A stretch of DNA of 64,000 nt from Streptomyces sp. 150FB (GTDB taxonomy: Bacteria; Actinomycetota; Actinomycetes; Streptomycetales; Streptomycetaceae). The translations under genes were made by a program, and so were the position numbers. Below are positions 1 to 15,325 of this stretch, in pieces. The first letter of the stretch is position 1. The number at the start of each line of letters is the position of its first letter. The notes below the pieces were generated by a model. It was not told the origin of the DNA. It was given only the letters and a program-made list of their open reading frames with translations, and searched no databases. The stretch is from NCBI RefSeq assembly GCF_000818195.1, contig NZ_JTHL01000001.1, positions 8,876,512 through 8,940,511 on the forward strand, in the 5' to 3' direction.

Positions 1-1
1 C

Positions 2-3260
<3,259 letters not shown>

Positions 3261-3283
3261 CCACCGCCGGGCGGGGGAGCGGT

Positions 3284-3312
3284 GGCCGGCGCGTCGTACG
3301 GACGCGTCGGCC
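3284..3312. terminator. GC-rich hairpin between hmo and the next gene
   Basis: GGCCGGCGCGTC and GACGCGTCGGCC form 12-bp arms with one mismatch around a 5-base loop, 24 bases after the hmo stop. There is no T tract. It may attenuate read-through into the cysteate-synthase-like gene rather than end transcription. Confidence 0.5.
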
Positions 3313-3373
3313 GTGCCCTCCCACGGGTCATCGATGTGTATTCGTGTGGATCCTTGAGAGGGGAACGTGGGGA

Positions 3374-4675
3374 ATGGAAGAACGGGCGACACGCCACTAC
3401 ACGTTGTTGTGTCCGGCCTGCGGGCACCGCAGGCCGGACGACGGGGTGACCCTGTCATGCGAGCACGACCACGAACCCGCGCTCCTGCAGACCGAGTACG
3501 CGGCGAAGACGTTCACCCCGGACCCCCGCGCCGAGGGTCTGTTCCGTTACCGGGACTGGCTTCCGGTCGCCCGGACCTGCGCGACCTCGGCACGCACGGT
3601 GGTGTTCCGGAGCGAGGAACTCTCCGCTCGTCTCGCCCTGCCGAACCTCTGGCTGGCGTTCAACGGCTACTGGCCGGAACGCGGAGCCTTCCTGGAGACC
3701 GGCACGTTCAAGGAACTCGAAGCGTACGCGGTGCTCGGGAGGCTGCCCGACGATCCTCAGGTCCTGGTCGTCGCGTCCGCCGGAAACACGGCAGCGGCTT
3801 TCGCCGCGGTCTGTTCCCGCTATCGGCAGCCGTGTCTTCTCGTGGTTCCCCGGCGCGGACTGAGCCGGATGAACTTCCGTACGCCGCTCGACCCGAGCGT
3901 GAAACTGGTGGTGCTCGACCACGCGGACTACTCCGACGCGATCGCCCTCGCCGACGCGGTGGCCGAGCTGCCGGGCTTCCAGGCGGAGGGAGGCGTGCGG
4001 AACGTCGGCCGGCGGGACGGACTCGCGACGGTTCTCTACGCGGCTGTGGAAGCCATGGGAAAGCTGCCCGAGTACTACGTCCAGGCGGTGGGAAGCGGAG
4101 CCGGGGCCATCGCCGTGCACGAGGCGGCGAGAAGACTGCGGGCCACGGGCTCCTTCGGTACGACTCCGCCACGGCTCATGCTCTGTCAGAACGCGTCCTT
4201 CGCACCGCTGGCGGCTTCCTGGAGCACCGGGACCAGACGCCTGGCCACCGGGTTCGTCGAAGACGAACGGACTGCCGTGGCACAGGTGTTCGCGGACGAG
4301 CTCACGAACCGGTTCCCGCCGTACTCCGTTCGTTCCGGGGTCTACGACGTCCTCACCGAAAGCGCGGGCGACATGCTGACCGTGGCGAGCGAAGCGGCGG
4401 AGTACGAAAGGGAGGTCTTCGCCAAAACGGAGGGCGTCGATGTCGAACCGGCGGCGGCGGTCGCGCTCGCGGGACTTCGGCTCGCTGTTCTCGACGGACG
4501 GATCCCGGGCGAGGCGTCGGTCCTGCTGAACATCACCGGCGGGGGGCGGGCCCGGCTCGCCGGCGACCATCGGCTGCACGGTGCGCAGGTCAGCCTGGTG
4601 CTCGACATGCGGGAGCGGGGCACGGACAGCCAGGCGGCACGCGTCGCCGAGCTGTTCCGGAGCGGCGCGTGCTGA
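3374..4675 (+). CDS. Cysteate-synthase-like PLP enzyme (threonine synthase family)
   Basis: This 433-aa fold-type-II PLP enzyme has a short N-terminal Cys-containing segment (LLCPACGH...LSCEHDH), then FRYRDWLP, FNGYWPERG and TGTFKELEA, which carries the predicted PLP Lys. ASAGNTAAAF is the substrate/PLP loop. The order and spacing resemble cysteate synthase, which replaces the phosphate of O-phosphoserine with sulfite, more than true threonine synthase (usually TGSFKDR). The actual nucleophile cannot be read from sequence. I chose the ATG at 3374 because AGGGGA lies upstream and the Cys motif begins soon after; a GTG at 3344 is possible. It follows hmo in the same direction and could supply an extra amino acid to the NRPS or to the second gene set. 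Confidence 0.75.
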   Translation: MEERATRHYTLLCPACGHRRPDDGVTLSCEHDHEPALLQTEYAAKTFTPDPRAEGLFRYRDWLPVARTCATSARTVVFRSEELSARLALPNLWLAFNGYWPERGAFLETGTFKELEAYAVLGRLPDDPQVLVVASAGNTAAAFAAVCSRYRQPCLLVVPRRGLSRMNFRTPLDPSVKLVVLDHADYSDAIALADAVAELPGFQAEGGVRNVGRRDGLATVLYAAVEAMGKLPEYYVQAVGSGAGAIAVHEAARRLRATGSFGTTPPRLMLCQNASFAPLAASWSTGTRRLATGFVEDERTAVAQVFADELTNRFPPYSVRSGVYDVLTESAGDMLTVASEAAEYEREVFAKTEGVDVEPAAAVALAGLRLAVLDGRIPGEASVLLNITGGGRARLAGDHRLHGAQVSLVLDMRERGTDSQAARVAELFRSGAC

Positions 4676-4745
4676 ACTCCGCGCCCGCGAGCCGGGCCCG
4701 GGGCGGCGAGCTTGTCCATGCCCACGGCGCCGACGTGACGGGCGA

Positions 4746-4778
4746 CGCGGGGACGAGCGTCCGGTGGGCGTCCCCGCG
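4746..4778. terminator. Bidirectional terminator hairpin between convergent operons
   Basis: A perfect 10-bp inverted repeat (CGCGGGGACG / CGTCCCCGCG) with a 13-base loop lies midway between the convergent genes ending at 4675 and 4813. Its position suits termination from both sides. Confidence 0.65.
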
Positions 4779-4812
4779 GTGCGGTGCGGCTGCCCCGTGT
4801 CCCTGAAGGTCT

Positions 4813-5460
4813 TCAGCCCTCGCTGAACTCCGTTTCCTGAGGGGCTCCCGCGTTGCGCACCGACAACCGCCACCCGGAGGGCTCTTCGCTCAGGACGTGC
4901 CAGTGGCAGTTGGACAGGCCGGCCAGCGATATCCAGTCCTCCGGGGCCAGCCCGAGGAGCCGGCCGGCGCAGGCCCTGATGGTCCCGCCGTGGCTCGCCA
5001 CGACCAGCGTCCCGCCGTCGGGAAGCTTCCCGGCATGGCGTTCCACGGTGGGCACCGCCCGCGCGGCGAGCTCGGTGTCCAGCTCGCCGCCGCCACGCCG
5101 TACGGGCTCGCCCCGCTTCCAGGCGGCGTACTCGTCCCCGTACCGGGCCACGATCTGATCCTGGGTGAGCCCCTGCCAGCGGCCCGTGAAGGCCTCGCGG
5201 AGACTCTCCTCGGCTGTGACGGGGAGCCCCGTCACCGAGGACAGTTGCTCGGCGGTCGCGGCGGCACGCTTCAGATCGGAGGTGATGATCGCGTCCGGTG
5301 CCAGGACGGCCAGCCGCCGGGCTGCCCGCCGCGCCTCCTCGACCCCCACGGCGCTCAGTTCCACGTCGGTGGTCCCCTGAAACCGCTGCTCGCGATTCCA
5401 CGCGGTCTGACCGTGCCGCCACAGGACGATCATGCGGTTCCGGGAGCTTGCTGCGCGCAT
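4813..5460 (-). CDS. Histidine phosphatase family protein (phosphoglycerate-mutase-like)
   Basis: This ~215-aa protein has the family signature WRHGQTAWN, where the His is the phospho-acceptor. It also has [12 protein letters not shown], the acid/base region [11 protein letters not shown] and the second catalytic His in [10 protein letters not shown]. It is the last gene of the leftward hpgT-dpgABCD operon, about 120 bases after dpgD. The substrate is unknown; a role in removing phosphate from a pathway intermediate or from phosphopantetheine-type by-products is only a guess. The ATG at 5460 has AAGGGA about 12 bases upstream. The ATG at 5433, directly before the IVLWRHGQ segment, is an equally good start. 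Confidence 0.8.
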   Translation of the reverse strand: MRAASSRNRMIVLWRHGQTAWNREQRFQGTTDVELSAVGVEEARRAARRLAVLAPDAIITSDLKRAAATAEQLSSVTGLPVTAEESLREAFTGRWQGLTQDQIVARYGDEYAAWKRGEPVRRGGGELDTELAARAVPTVERHAGKLPDGGTLVVASHGGTIRACAGRLLGLAPEDWISLAGLSNCHWHVLSEEPSGWRLSVRNAGAPQETEFSEG

Positions 5461-5584
5461 GTGCGGTGGACATCCCTTACGGCCGGGCCCCTGACCGGGG
5501 CGTGTGTCACGGAGGGGCGGTGGTCGGTGCTGAGCCCGCCGGGCGGATCCTCCGAGGTCGGAGGACCCACCCGTACGGAAGTCG

Positions 5585-8442
<2,858 letters not shown>

Positions 8443-8449
<7 letters not shown>

Positions 8450-9600
8450 TGGACCAGCGCGGTTTCGATGGTTGAGCCGGGTCCCATGGTCATCAGGACG
8501 CCGTACTCGCCTGCCGTGGCGATGTCCTCCCGGAGCAGCCGTTCGTAGGAGAACAGGAACGAACCGCTGGAGAGATTTCCGTAGTCACGCAGGACGCCGG
8601 TGGTGTGCCGTACGTCGTGACGGGTGAGACCCAGGTTGATCCGGACCGAGTCGATGACCTTCTTGCCACCGGAATGGACGAGCCAGTGGCTGATGTCGGT
8701 CCGGCGCAGTCCCTCGCGCGCCAGCAGCCGGTCGACGACCTGTTCCGCGTGGGCGCCTACCACGTACGGCACGTGCGGGTCGAGGTAGAAGCTGAACTTC
8801 CCCTGCGCGTCGTCCCAGTCGTAGCGCATCGCGTCGATGGCGTCGGTGATGAGGTGGCTGGCGAATCCCAGGATCCGCGGACCGCCGAACCCGGTGGGCG
8901 GGGCGGCCGGGGCGGACGGCGAAGGTGTGTCCGGCGGGCCGGCGATCAGGGCGACGGCTGCGGCTCCGTCCCCGAAGAGGCTGTTGACGACGGCGGTCCG
9001 CATGGAGGAGTCGATGACATAGGCGGCGGAGCAGACCTCCACGCACAGCATGACCACCACCTGACCGGGATGCGCCACGGCCCAGCCGGCCGTCGCCTGG
9101 AGGGCGTTGAGCCCGGCGTTGCAGCCCATACCGACGATGTCGACCCGGCTCGTCTGCGGGCGCAGTCCCATGGAGCGGATCAACAGGGCGCTGAGCCCTG
9201 GAGTCAGGAAGCCCGTGGTGGTCGTCACGCACAGGTAGTCGACGTCGCCCGGGTCGATCCCGGCGTTCGCGAGGCACCGCTCGATGGCGCGCGCCCCCAT
9301 GTCGAGGGCGAGATCCTTGTGTTTGTCGAGCAGTTCGCTCTGCTTCTCGGGGAGGCAGATGCCGTCAGCGTCACGCCGGGGCAGGGAGAGGAAGCGCTTC
9401 TCGATCGCGCTGTTGAGAAAGACGGACCTGACCTTGGGGTCGGTGATCCTGAATATGTCGAGTAATTCACTCTGCGTGTAGGCCGTGTCGGTAACGGCCG
9501 TGGCGACACCGGTGATGCGTGCCGCGCTCAGTGACCCGGGTCGGTGGGCCGTCGACGGTTCGAGCGGATCGGTACGCGGGGGGTTCATCACGATGGTCAT
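8443..9600 (-). CDS. dpgA: DpgA, type III polyketide synthase
   Basis: DpgA is a chalcone-synthase-type enzyme that condenses four malonyl-CoA units into 3,5-dihydroxyphenylacetyl-CoA. The 385-aa protein carries the catalytic Cys in DIVGMGCNAGLNALQA. The catalytic His is read in PHVPYVVGAHAEQ or its vicinity, and the Asn motif lies in HWLVHSGGKKVID. SLFGDGAAAVAL is also typical. I chose the ATG at 9600 rather than the GTG at 9618, because a purine-rich stretch lies just upstream and homologues start with a short leader before the conserved ITGVATAV region. It follows hpgT after an 82-base gap. Confidence 0.92.
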
Positions 9601-9682
9601 CGGAAGACCCACCCCCACATGCGGGGTTTGCTGCGAATCAGGATATGTGCGGTCAACAATGGATCGGCTTTCTCCAGAGTGG

Positions 9683-10993
9683 TCACTCGGACCGGGCGGC
9701 TGTTTCTTCCTTGATGAAACGGGCCAGTCGTTTGATGCCGTCCGAGATCTCGGACTGTGTCAGATAACTGATCGACAGGCGGAGCGTGTTGTCTCCGCCG
9801 CCCTGCGGATAGAAGTAGGACATGGGTGTCCAGATGACGCCGAATTCCTCCGCCGAGCGCTCCAGTGCGGAATTGTCCGCACGGAACGGAACGTCCACGG
9901 TGAGGAAGAAACCTCCGGTGGGCTGGTTCCAGCGCACTCCGAGCGCGGTGCGCTCCGGTTCGGGGAAGACACCGGCCAGTTCCCGCAGGACGGCCCGCAT
10001 CGCGTCGCCGTAGTAGCGGGAGGTCTCCACGTTGAGGTCCGCGGTGCGGCCGTCGGCGGCCAGCAGCATTCCGCCGACCACGGCCTGGCCGAGGGTGGAG
10101 GTGTTCACCGTCACCATGCTTTTGATCTTGGTCATCTCGTCCACCAGCAGCCCGGTGCGGCCGTCCCGGTCGACGACGATCTGGTCGGCGACGGCGAACC
10201 CGATGCGTGCGCCGGGGAACAGGGTCTTGGAGTACGAGCCGAGGTGGACGACCCGGCGCTCGCGGTCCAGCGACTTCAGGGCGGGCACCTGCGGTCCGGG
10301 GCTGACCATGCGGTACGGGCTGTCCTCCAGCAGGAGGATGTCCTCCCGGGCGGCGAGTTCGAGGAGTTCGTGACGGGCCGCCAACGACAGGGTGACACCT
10401 GACGGATTGGAGTGGTCAGGAACCAGATACAAGGCGCGCGGGCGTTTGCCTCTGGCTCGCTCCGCCTTGATCGCCGCTTCGACGTCCGCGTACCGCAGGC
10501 CGTCGGCTTGTTCCTCCACGGCGGTGACCTCGATGTCGAGCAGCCGGGCCGCGCCCGTGATCCCCACATAGCAGGGACTGGCCACCAGCAGCACGTCGTC
10601 GCGGGTCGCGATGAGGGCGCGCAGAGCGAGGAGCATGGCCTCCTGGCAGCCCACGGTGACGACGATGGCCTCGGGCGGTACGTCGATGCCCTCGTCCTTG
10701 CGGAGCGAGTCGGCTATCAGCTCGCGGATCTGGCCGTTCGTCGGGCCGTACTGGAAGAGCGCGTCGCGTATCTCGCCGGCGGACAGGCCGCTCTCGGCCA
10801 GGTGGTCCAGATAGCGGCGGATATGCTCGAATATCTGCTGGACGTCGAAGAAGCCGTCGTACGGGCGGCCTGGTGCGAAAGAGATCGCTTCCGGATAACG
10901 GTGAGTGATCCCGTTGAGGAAATTCATCGTGTCGAGCACCGGGTCGGAGACGCTGGCGTGCAGCTCCTCCTTCAAGAGACGGCTGGCTGCCAC
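9683..10993 (-). CDS. hpgT: HpgT, PLP aminotransferase for Hpg and Dpg
   Basis: This class I/II aminotransferase turns 4-hydroxyphenylglyoxylate and 3,5-dihydroxyphenylglyoxylate into the corresponding phenylglycines. The 436-aa protein has the family N-terminus (LHASVSDPVLDTMNFLN, ISFAPGRPYDGFF), the cofactor segment LVPDHSNPSG and the PLP Lys in LGSYSKTLFPGARIGF. An open frame continues upstream to 11110, but I chose the GTG at 10993: GGGAGG sits 8 bases before it and the known start of the family lies directly after. It is the first gene of the leftward hpgT-dpgABCD-phosphatase operon. Confidence 0.92.
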   Translation of the reverse strand: MAASRLLKEELHASVSDPVLDTMNFLNGITHRYPEAISFAPGRPYDGFFDVQQIFEHIRRYLDHLAESGLSAGEIRDALFQYGPTNGQIRELIADSLRKDEGIDVPPEAIVVTVGCQEAMLLALRALIATRDDVLLVASPCYVGITGAARLLDIEVTAVEEQADGLRYADVEAAIKAERARGKRPRALYLVPDHSNPSGVTLSLAARHELLELAAREDILLLEDSPYRMVSPGPQVPALKSLDRERRVVHLGSYSKTLFPGARIGFAVADQIVVDRDGRTGLLVDEMTKIKSMVTVNTSTLGQAVVGGMLLAADGRTADLNVETSRYYGDAMRAVLRELAGVFPEPERTALGVRWNQPTGGFFLTVDVPFRADNSALERSAEEFGVIWTPMSYFYPQGGGDNTLRLSISYLTQSEISDGIKRLARFIKEETAARSE

Positions 10994-11880
10994 GAGGGCA
11001 CCTCCCGCAAGGCGGCAGCCGGTTCGGCCGTCCGCTCCTGAGATCGTAGGAATGAAGATCTTTTGGAGGCTATCACCGAGGAACCCGCCAACACAGTGAT
11101 TTCTGATCATACTTCAGTGCTGGAACTGCTGAGAGTCGGCCTTCCTATACGTGCGTGCCGTTTTGTGCGCGGGCGGATAGAACTGGACGCCGATAATCCG
11201 GTTTTCGCGACCCCAGCCTGTTCGCGTTTGCCCTTCCCGGTCGGTCATGTCCACTTCGTGCGCCTGCGGGTCGGCTACGCCCTGATCGACACCGCCGTGC
11301 CAGGGTCCGCCCCCGCGATCCCGGAGTGGCGGACGCTCCGGTCGTACGCGGCGCGGCCCCCGGACCCCGGCCGGTGTTCACCGTCGCGGAACGCGCGCTC
11401 CACGAGCAGATCATGGCGGGCCTCTCCGAAGGCGGCGTTCCGTCCCCGCGGCATGTGCCGGTGGATGTGGAACTGCGTGACGGGGCCCGCGTCGTGTCGC
11501 TCCACCTCGCTCCGGTCTCGTGTGAAATGCACTTTTTCGCAAGGGGCTGGGCCGCGGGTGGGATTTGTGGCAGGCGTCGGCAAATGTCGATGACAAAATC
11601 ACTCAAACATGAAGATCGCGCTCTACGGCTGGATTACTGAAGGCAAATGTGGCGGAATATTCGCCTCCGCCGAACGGCGGCCACCAGGGAATGAACTGCT
11701 TTATCCGATTGGGTGGACGTCGACTGGTGCAAACGTGACGATGGCCACACTCTGCGTCTTCGAACCCGGTTGCCGAACATTGCGGTTACATGAAGACTGA
11801 GAACTCGCCCGGGGGATTCGTTAAGACAGAGGACCTTTCCGTGTCCAAACCCGGGAAATGACGGACTCGGTTCTTGGTCG
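10994..11880. other. Long intergenic region between divergent gene sets
   Basis: These ~890 bases separate the leftward hpgT operon from the rightward ATP-grasp set and should hold both promoters. The stretch from about 11590 to 11880 is visibly less GC-rich than its surroundings and has no convincing gene; a 63-codon frame starting at 11609 lacks a ribosome-binding site and family resemblance. The possible frameshifted gene at 11063-11640 is listed separately. No clear operator palindrome was found. Confidence 0.5.
11063..11640 (+). pseudogene. Possible small gene with a frameshift, unknown
   Basis: Two consecutive frames on the plus strand show Streptomyces-like codon use. One runs from about 11063 (RIELDADNPVF, HVHFVRLRVGYALID, PEWRTLRSYAA). 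The other continues from about 11345 (PVFTVAERALHEQI, HVPVDVELRDGARVVSLH, EMHFFARGW). A single-base shift near 11340-11365 would join them into one protein of roughly 180 residues. I recognise no family. The start is unclear (TTG at 11063 or a later GTG). It may be a decayed or mis-sequenced cluster gene. Confidence 0.3.
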
Positions 11881-12927
11881 ATGGACTGGTGGCGAATGGT
11901 TTATGAACACGTCTCCGACGCTTTGGCGCAGGCGGATCTTATCCACCTCGACGGGCGGATTCATGTCCTCCGATTCGAGGCCATGAAGGTTGCTTCTGCG
12001 CTCGGTGCGGTTCGCCAGCTCATGTCCGAGGGGAGTATCACTCCGGGCGATACGCTGGTCGACAGCTCAAGCGGAATCTACGCCTACTCGCTCGCCCTCG
12101 CCTGCCACAAGTACGGCTTCAAGTGTCACATCGTCGCCTCTCCGAGCGTCGATCTGACCTTGAAGACCCAGCTCCACCTGCTGGGCGCCACCGTCGATCA
12201 ACCGCGTTCGACGAAGGACGCCAGTCTCGATCAGGCGGCCCGGGTCAAAAGGGTGGTCCGTTACGTCAAGGACCATGAGCGGGCGCACTGGATGAGCCAG
12301 TACCACGACCGGGTCCACTACGCCGGCTACGGTCCGATAGCCGAGCAGGTGGCTGCGGCTCTCGACTCGCCTCGGGTCGCCCTGGTCTCGGCCGTCGGCA
12401 CCGGAGCCTCTTCGGGCAGCCTGACCAGCACCCTGGAGAAGCTGGGCGTACAGACCGACCTGATCGGCGTGCAGCCCTTCGGGAGCGCCTCCTTCGGCAG
12501 CCATCACATCGAGGACCCGCGTTTCCTGATCTCCGGAACCGGCAGCGGTATCTACTTCGACAACATCGACTACTCGCTCTTCCGGGCGATTCACTGGATC
12601 AACTTCGACTACGCACGCTCCGGAAGCATCGAGCTGATGCGTCGGCACGGAGTGTTCGCCGGACTGTCCAGCGGCGCGGCCTACTTGGTGGCGCAATGGG
12701 TTCTCGATTACTGGCGTCAGGACATCGATCATCCCGTCGTCTTCGTTGCTCCGGACACCGGGCACCGGTACGTCGAAGATGTATTCGCCTCATCTGATCC
12801 TGTCGTCGAGCGAGACCCCTCCCATCCGCTTCCCATCGCACGGCAGTCGGAACTCGGACTTCCCTGGTGCTGGACCGACTGGGCCGAGAACGCCGGAGAT
12901 TTCTCCACGCCGGAACGGATTCTGTGA
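11881..12927 (+). CDS. Cysteine-synthase-like PLP enzyme (fold type II)
   Basis: This 348-aa protein resembles the O-acetylserine sulfhydrylase/cystathionine beta-synthase group. RFEAMKVASALGAV carries the likely PLP Lys, DSSSGIYAYSLALAC stands where cysteine synthases have SSGNTG, and SAVGTGASSGSL is the phosphate-binding loop. GLSSGAAYLVAQ is a late family motif. The usual NPTGSIKDR and TSGNTG wording is changed, so the substrate is probably not that of housekeeping cysteine synthase. Beta-replacement to form an unusual amino acid is the expected chemistry. It is the first gene of the rightward set. The start is uncertain, because no good ribosome-binding site precedes either ATG (11881 or 11896). 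Confidence 0.8.
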   Translation: MDWWRMVYEHVSDALAQADLIHLDGRIHVLRFEAMKVASALGAVRQLMSEGSITPGDTLVDSSSGIYAYSLALACHKYGFKCHIVASPSVDLTLKTQLHLLGATVDQPRSTKDASLDQAARVKRVVRYVKDHERAHWMSQYHDRVHYAGYGPIAEQVAAALDSPRVALVSAVGTGASSGSLTSTLEKLGVQTDLIGVQPFGSASFGSHHIEDPRFLISGTGSGIYFDNIDYSLFRAIHWINFDYARSGSIELMRRHGVFAGLSSGAAYLVAQWVLDYWRQDIDHPVVFVAPDTGHRYVEDVFASSDPVVERDPSHPLPIARQSELGLPWCWTDWAENAGDFSTPERIL

Positions 12928-12928
12928 C

Positions 12929-14134
12929 GTGGCTACCATTGTTATGCTCGAAGCGCTGGGATTCGGCGTGGACGAGCTCTCGCGCTCGGCCGAGCGGCGC
13001 GATGCGGAACTGGTCCTCTTCACATTCGACCGCCCTTACTACGAATACGGCCTCGCTCGGCACGATCACGTCCGGGTCGTGGACGTGGACACCTTCGACA
13101 TCGACGCCGTGCGAGCAGCCCTGGATTCCCTCGGCCCGGTGGACGGCCTCATCTCGAATACGGACACCTGGTCCGGTCACGCCGAAACCCTGGCCATCGA
13201 ACGTGGCTTCCCCCACGTGGCCCGTAACATCGCGCTGCTCCGTGACAAGGTCCGGGTGCGAAACACCCTGTTCGAGGCCGGCCTGAGCGGCCATCGGGCC
13301 GTCAGGGCCTCCGAATGGGCCGACCCGCCCGCCGGCGAGGACCGGTCCTTCATCGTCAAGGACGCCTCCGGGACCGGCAGTCGGCACGTCCTGTTCGCCG
13401 AGTCCGCGCAGGACGTCGGCAAGCGGATGACGGAGCTGATCGGCAACGGCCTGGAGCCCGAGGGCATCACCGTCGAGCCGTACTTCAAGGGCCCGCTCTA
13501 CAGCGCGGAGACCTACACCACCGCGACCGGTACCACGCTGTTCGGCGTCACCAGCCGGACGGTCTCGGAACTCCCGGACTTCCGCGAACTCGACCTGAGC
13601 TACCCCGTCGGGCGCGGGACGCCCTGGGAGTCGAGCGTCCGGCACTGGGTGTCGGACGTGCTCTCGGCGATCGGACGCGGAATCGGCCCGTCCCACGTTG
13701 AGTTCGTCGACACCGGCTCGGGCTTCGAGGTCGTCGAGGTGAACTGCCGGCTCGGCGGCTTTCTGGTCGGGCACGGAATCGAGCTGGTGAACGGCCTGAG
13801 CCCGTACGACCTCCTCATCGGCCAGGCGCTCGCCGAGGATCTCGACGGCGTCATGGGCCGGGCGACCACGCCCCCGGTGGCGCGGGCCTACGCGCAGGTG
13901 GCGAAGTACGCCGGCCGCACAGGCCGGTTGGGAACGGTGCTCGGGACCGAGGGGCTGCGCTCCTTCCCCGGAGAGGTGGCCTGGCATCCCATTCTGCGAC
14001 CGGAGGCGACCGTCCTCGCCACGGACGACCAGCGATCGGCCTACGGCCTGGTGACGGCGACGGGCCCGGCTCCTGACGAGGCGCTGCGCCGGGCCCACGC
14101 CGCGGCGCGCCATGTCCGAATCGCCGGACGGTAG
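12929..14134 (+). CDS. ATP-grasp ligase (first of three)
   Basis: This 401-aa ATP-grasp protein would activate a carboxylate as acyl phosphate and join it to an amine. It has an N-terminal Rossmann-like part (VFTFDRPYYEYGLA-like and GLISNTDTWSGH). The ATP-binding Lys/Gly loop is SFIVKDASGTGSRHV near residue 140, followed by TVEPYFKGPLYSAET and the Mg-binding FEVVEVNCRLGGFL near residue 270. The GTG start lies one base after the preceding stop, so the two genes are coupled. The closest general types are amino-acid ligases of the BacD/peptide-ligase kind. The substrates are not known. Confidence 0.88.
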   Translation: MATIVMLEALGFGVDELSRSAERRDAELVLFTFDRPYYEYGLARHDHVRVVDVDTFDIDAVRAALDSLGPVDGLISNTDTWSGHAETLAIERGFPHVARNIALLRDKVRVRNTLFEAGLSGHRAVRASEWADPPAGEDRSFIVKDASGTGSRHVLFAESAQDVGKRMTELIGNGLEPEGITVEPYFKGPLYSAETYTTATGTTLFGVTSRTVSELPDFRELDLSYPVGRGTPWESSVRHWVSDVLSAIGRGIGPSHVEFVDTGSGFEVVEVNCRLGGFLVGHGIELVNGLSPYDLLIGQALAEDLDGVMGRATTPPVARAYAQVAKYAGRTGRLGTVLGTEGLRSFPGEVAWHPILRPEATVLATDDQRSAYGLVTATGPAPDEALRRAHAAARHVRIAGR

Positions 14135-15325
14135 GTGAGGGAATTGAAACCGAAACTCATTCTGCTCGGTGTCACACGCCACACGGTCGAAGAGGCCCTG
14201 CGTCTCGGTGCCGACGTGATCGTCTTCGACACCCCTTCGTTCATCTCCATCCTCGACCTGCCGACGGGAAGTTGCGCGCTCACCGACGCGGAGTATCTGC
14301 GGCGGTCGCCCGAGTCCATCGTCGCCATCGCCCGGGCGGCGATCGGCGGGGCGGACGCCTGCCTGACACTCACCGAGGTCGCGATGGCTCTTTCCGCCGA
14401 GGTGAACGCGTTCCTCGGCGCTCCGGACAACTCGCCCGAGGCGGTGCGGAACACGATCGACAAGTCACGGATGCGGGCGAGGCTCGACGGCGTGCCGCAC
14501 CTGCGTGTCGACTGGGCACGGGTCGAGGACCCGCCGGCGTTCCAGCGGTACCTCGACGGCGCGGACGGATCCTGTGTCGCCAAGCCGGTGGCGGGCTCCG
14601 CGTCGAACGGGGTGGCGAGGTACGACCGCGGCACCCCGCCACCGGAGGACGGCTATCCCTACCTCGTCGAGTCCGAACTGGTGGGCGTGGAGTTCTCGGT
14701 CGAGGCGTTCAGCCAGGACGGACGGCACACCGTTATCGGCTGCACCAGCAGCGTCCTCGGACCGAAGGGGGAGGCGACGGAGTTCTACGCGTACGGCCAC
14801 ACCTTTCCCCTGGCGCTCGCCGAGGACGACGACCTGTCGGTGTGCCGGGCCGTCACCGGGATGCTGGACGCCCTCGGTGTGCGTCACGGTGTGACGCACA
14901 CCGAGGTGATGCTCACCGCGTCCGGGCCGAGGATCATCGAGACGCATGTCCGGCACGGGGGCGGCAAGATCCTCGACCTGGTGCACGCCGCGCTCGGCGT
15001 CGACATGGTCCGGCTCGCCGTCGCCCACCAACTCGGACTCGACCCCGCCCCCCACCTGAAGGCGACCCGTCAGCGCGTCGCCGCGGTGCGGTTCCTCCGG
15101 ATCCCGCCCGGAAGGCTGGTCCACCACGCCGGTCTGGCGAGGGCGTCCCGGATTCCGGACGTCATCCGCTTCGAGTTCCCCTGGCACCTCGGTGACCGTG
15201 TCTCGTACGAGGACGCGCACCTCAACCGCCCGGCCTTCGTGATGGTGGCGGCGGACAGCCATGCCGCGGCAGAACGCGCCCTCGACGCCGTCGAGGCGGA
15301 GATCGAGTGGGAGGTGGCGCCATGA
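14135..15325 (+). CDS. ATP-grasp ligase (second of three)
   Basis: This 396-aa ATP-grasp protein begins with a GTG directly after the previous stop codon. Landmarks are SCVAKPVAGSASNGVARY (ATP loop), VESELVGVEFSVEAFS, HTEVMLTASGPRIIETHVR (metal site) and HGGGKILDLV. The metal-site wording ETHVRHGG differs from the more common EINPR and is shared with the third ligase at 21227 (ETHLRPAGD), which suggests these two are closer to each other than to the first. Its stop overlaps the next gene's ATG. A peptide-bond-forming role is inferred from family and context. Confidence 0.88.
   Translation: MRELKPKLILLGVTRHTVEEALRLGADVIVFDTPSFISILDLPTGSCALTDAEYLRRSPESIVAIARAAIGGADACLTLTEVAMALSAEVNAFLGAPDNSPEAVRNTIDKSRMRARLDGVPHLRVDWARVEDPPAFQRYLDGADGSCVAKPVAGSASNGVARYDRGTPPPEDGYPYLVESELVGVEFSVEAFSQDGRHTVIGCTSSVLGPKGEATEFYAYGHTFPLALAEDDDLSVCRAVTGMLDALGVRHGVTHTEVMLTASGPRIIETHVRHGGGKILDLVHAALGVDMVRLAVAHQLGLDPAPHLKATRQRVAAVRFLRIPPGRLVHHAGLARASRIPDVIRFEFPWHLGDRVSYEDAHLNRPAFVMVAADSHAAAERALDAVEAEIEWEVAP

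Noticed and set aside
3374..4675. Annotation of this gene as an ordinary threonine synthase
   Set aside because: The PLP Lys region TGTFKELEA and the FRYRDWLP and FNGYWPERG segments fit cysteate-synthase-type enzymes better than TGSFKDR-type threonine synthases.
11609..11800. A 63-codon frame starting MKIALYGWITEGKCGG, considered as a ribosomal precursor peptide for the ATP-grasp ligases
   Set aside because: No ribosome-binding site, poor codon bias and no leader/core pattern. The idea is attractive because some ligases use ribosomal peptides, but the sequence does not support it.
12599..14182. A 527-codon minus-strand open frame
   Set aside because: Antisense of the first ATP-grasp ligase, which has clear family motifs on the plus strand.
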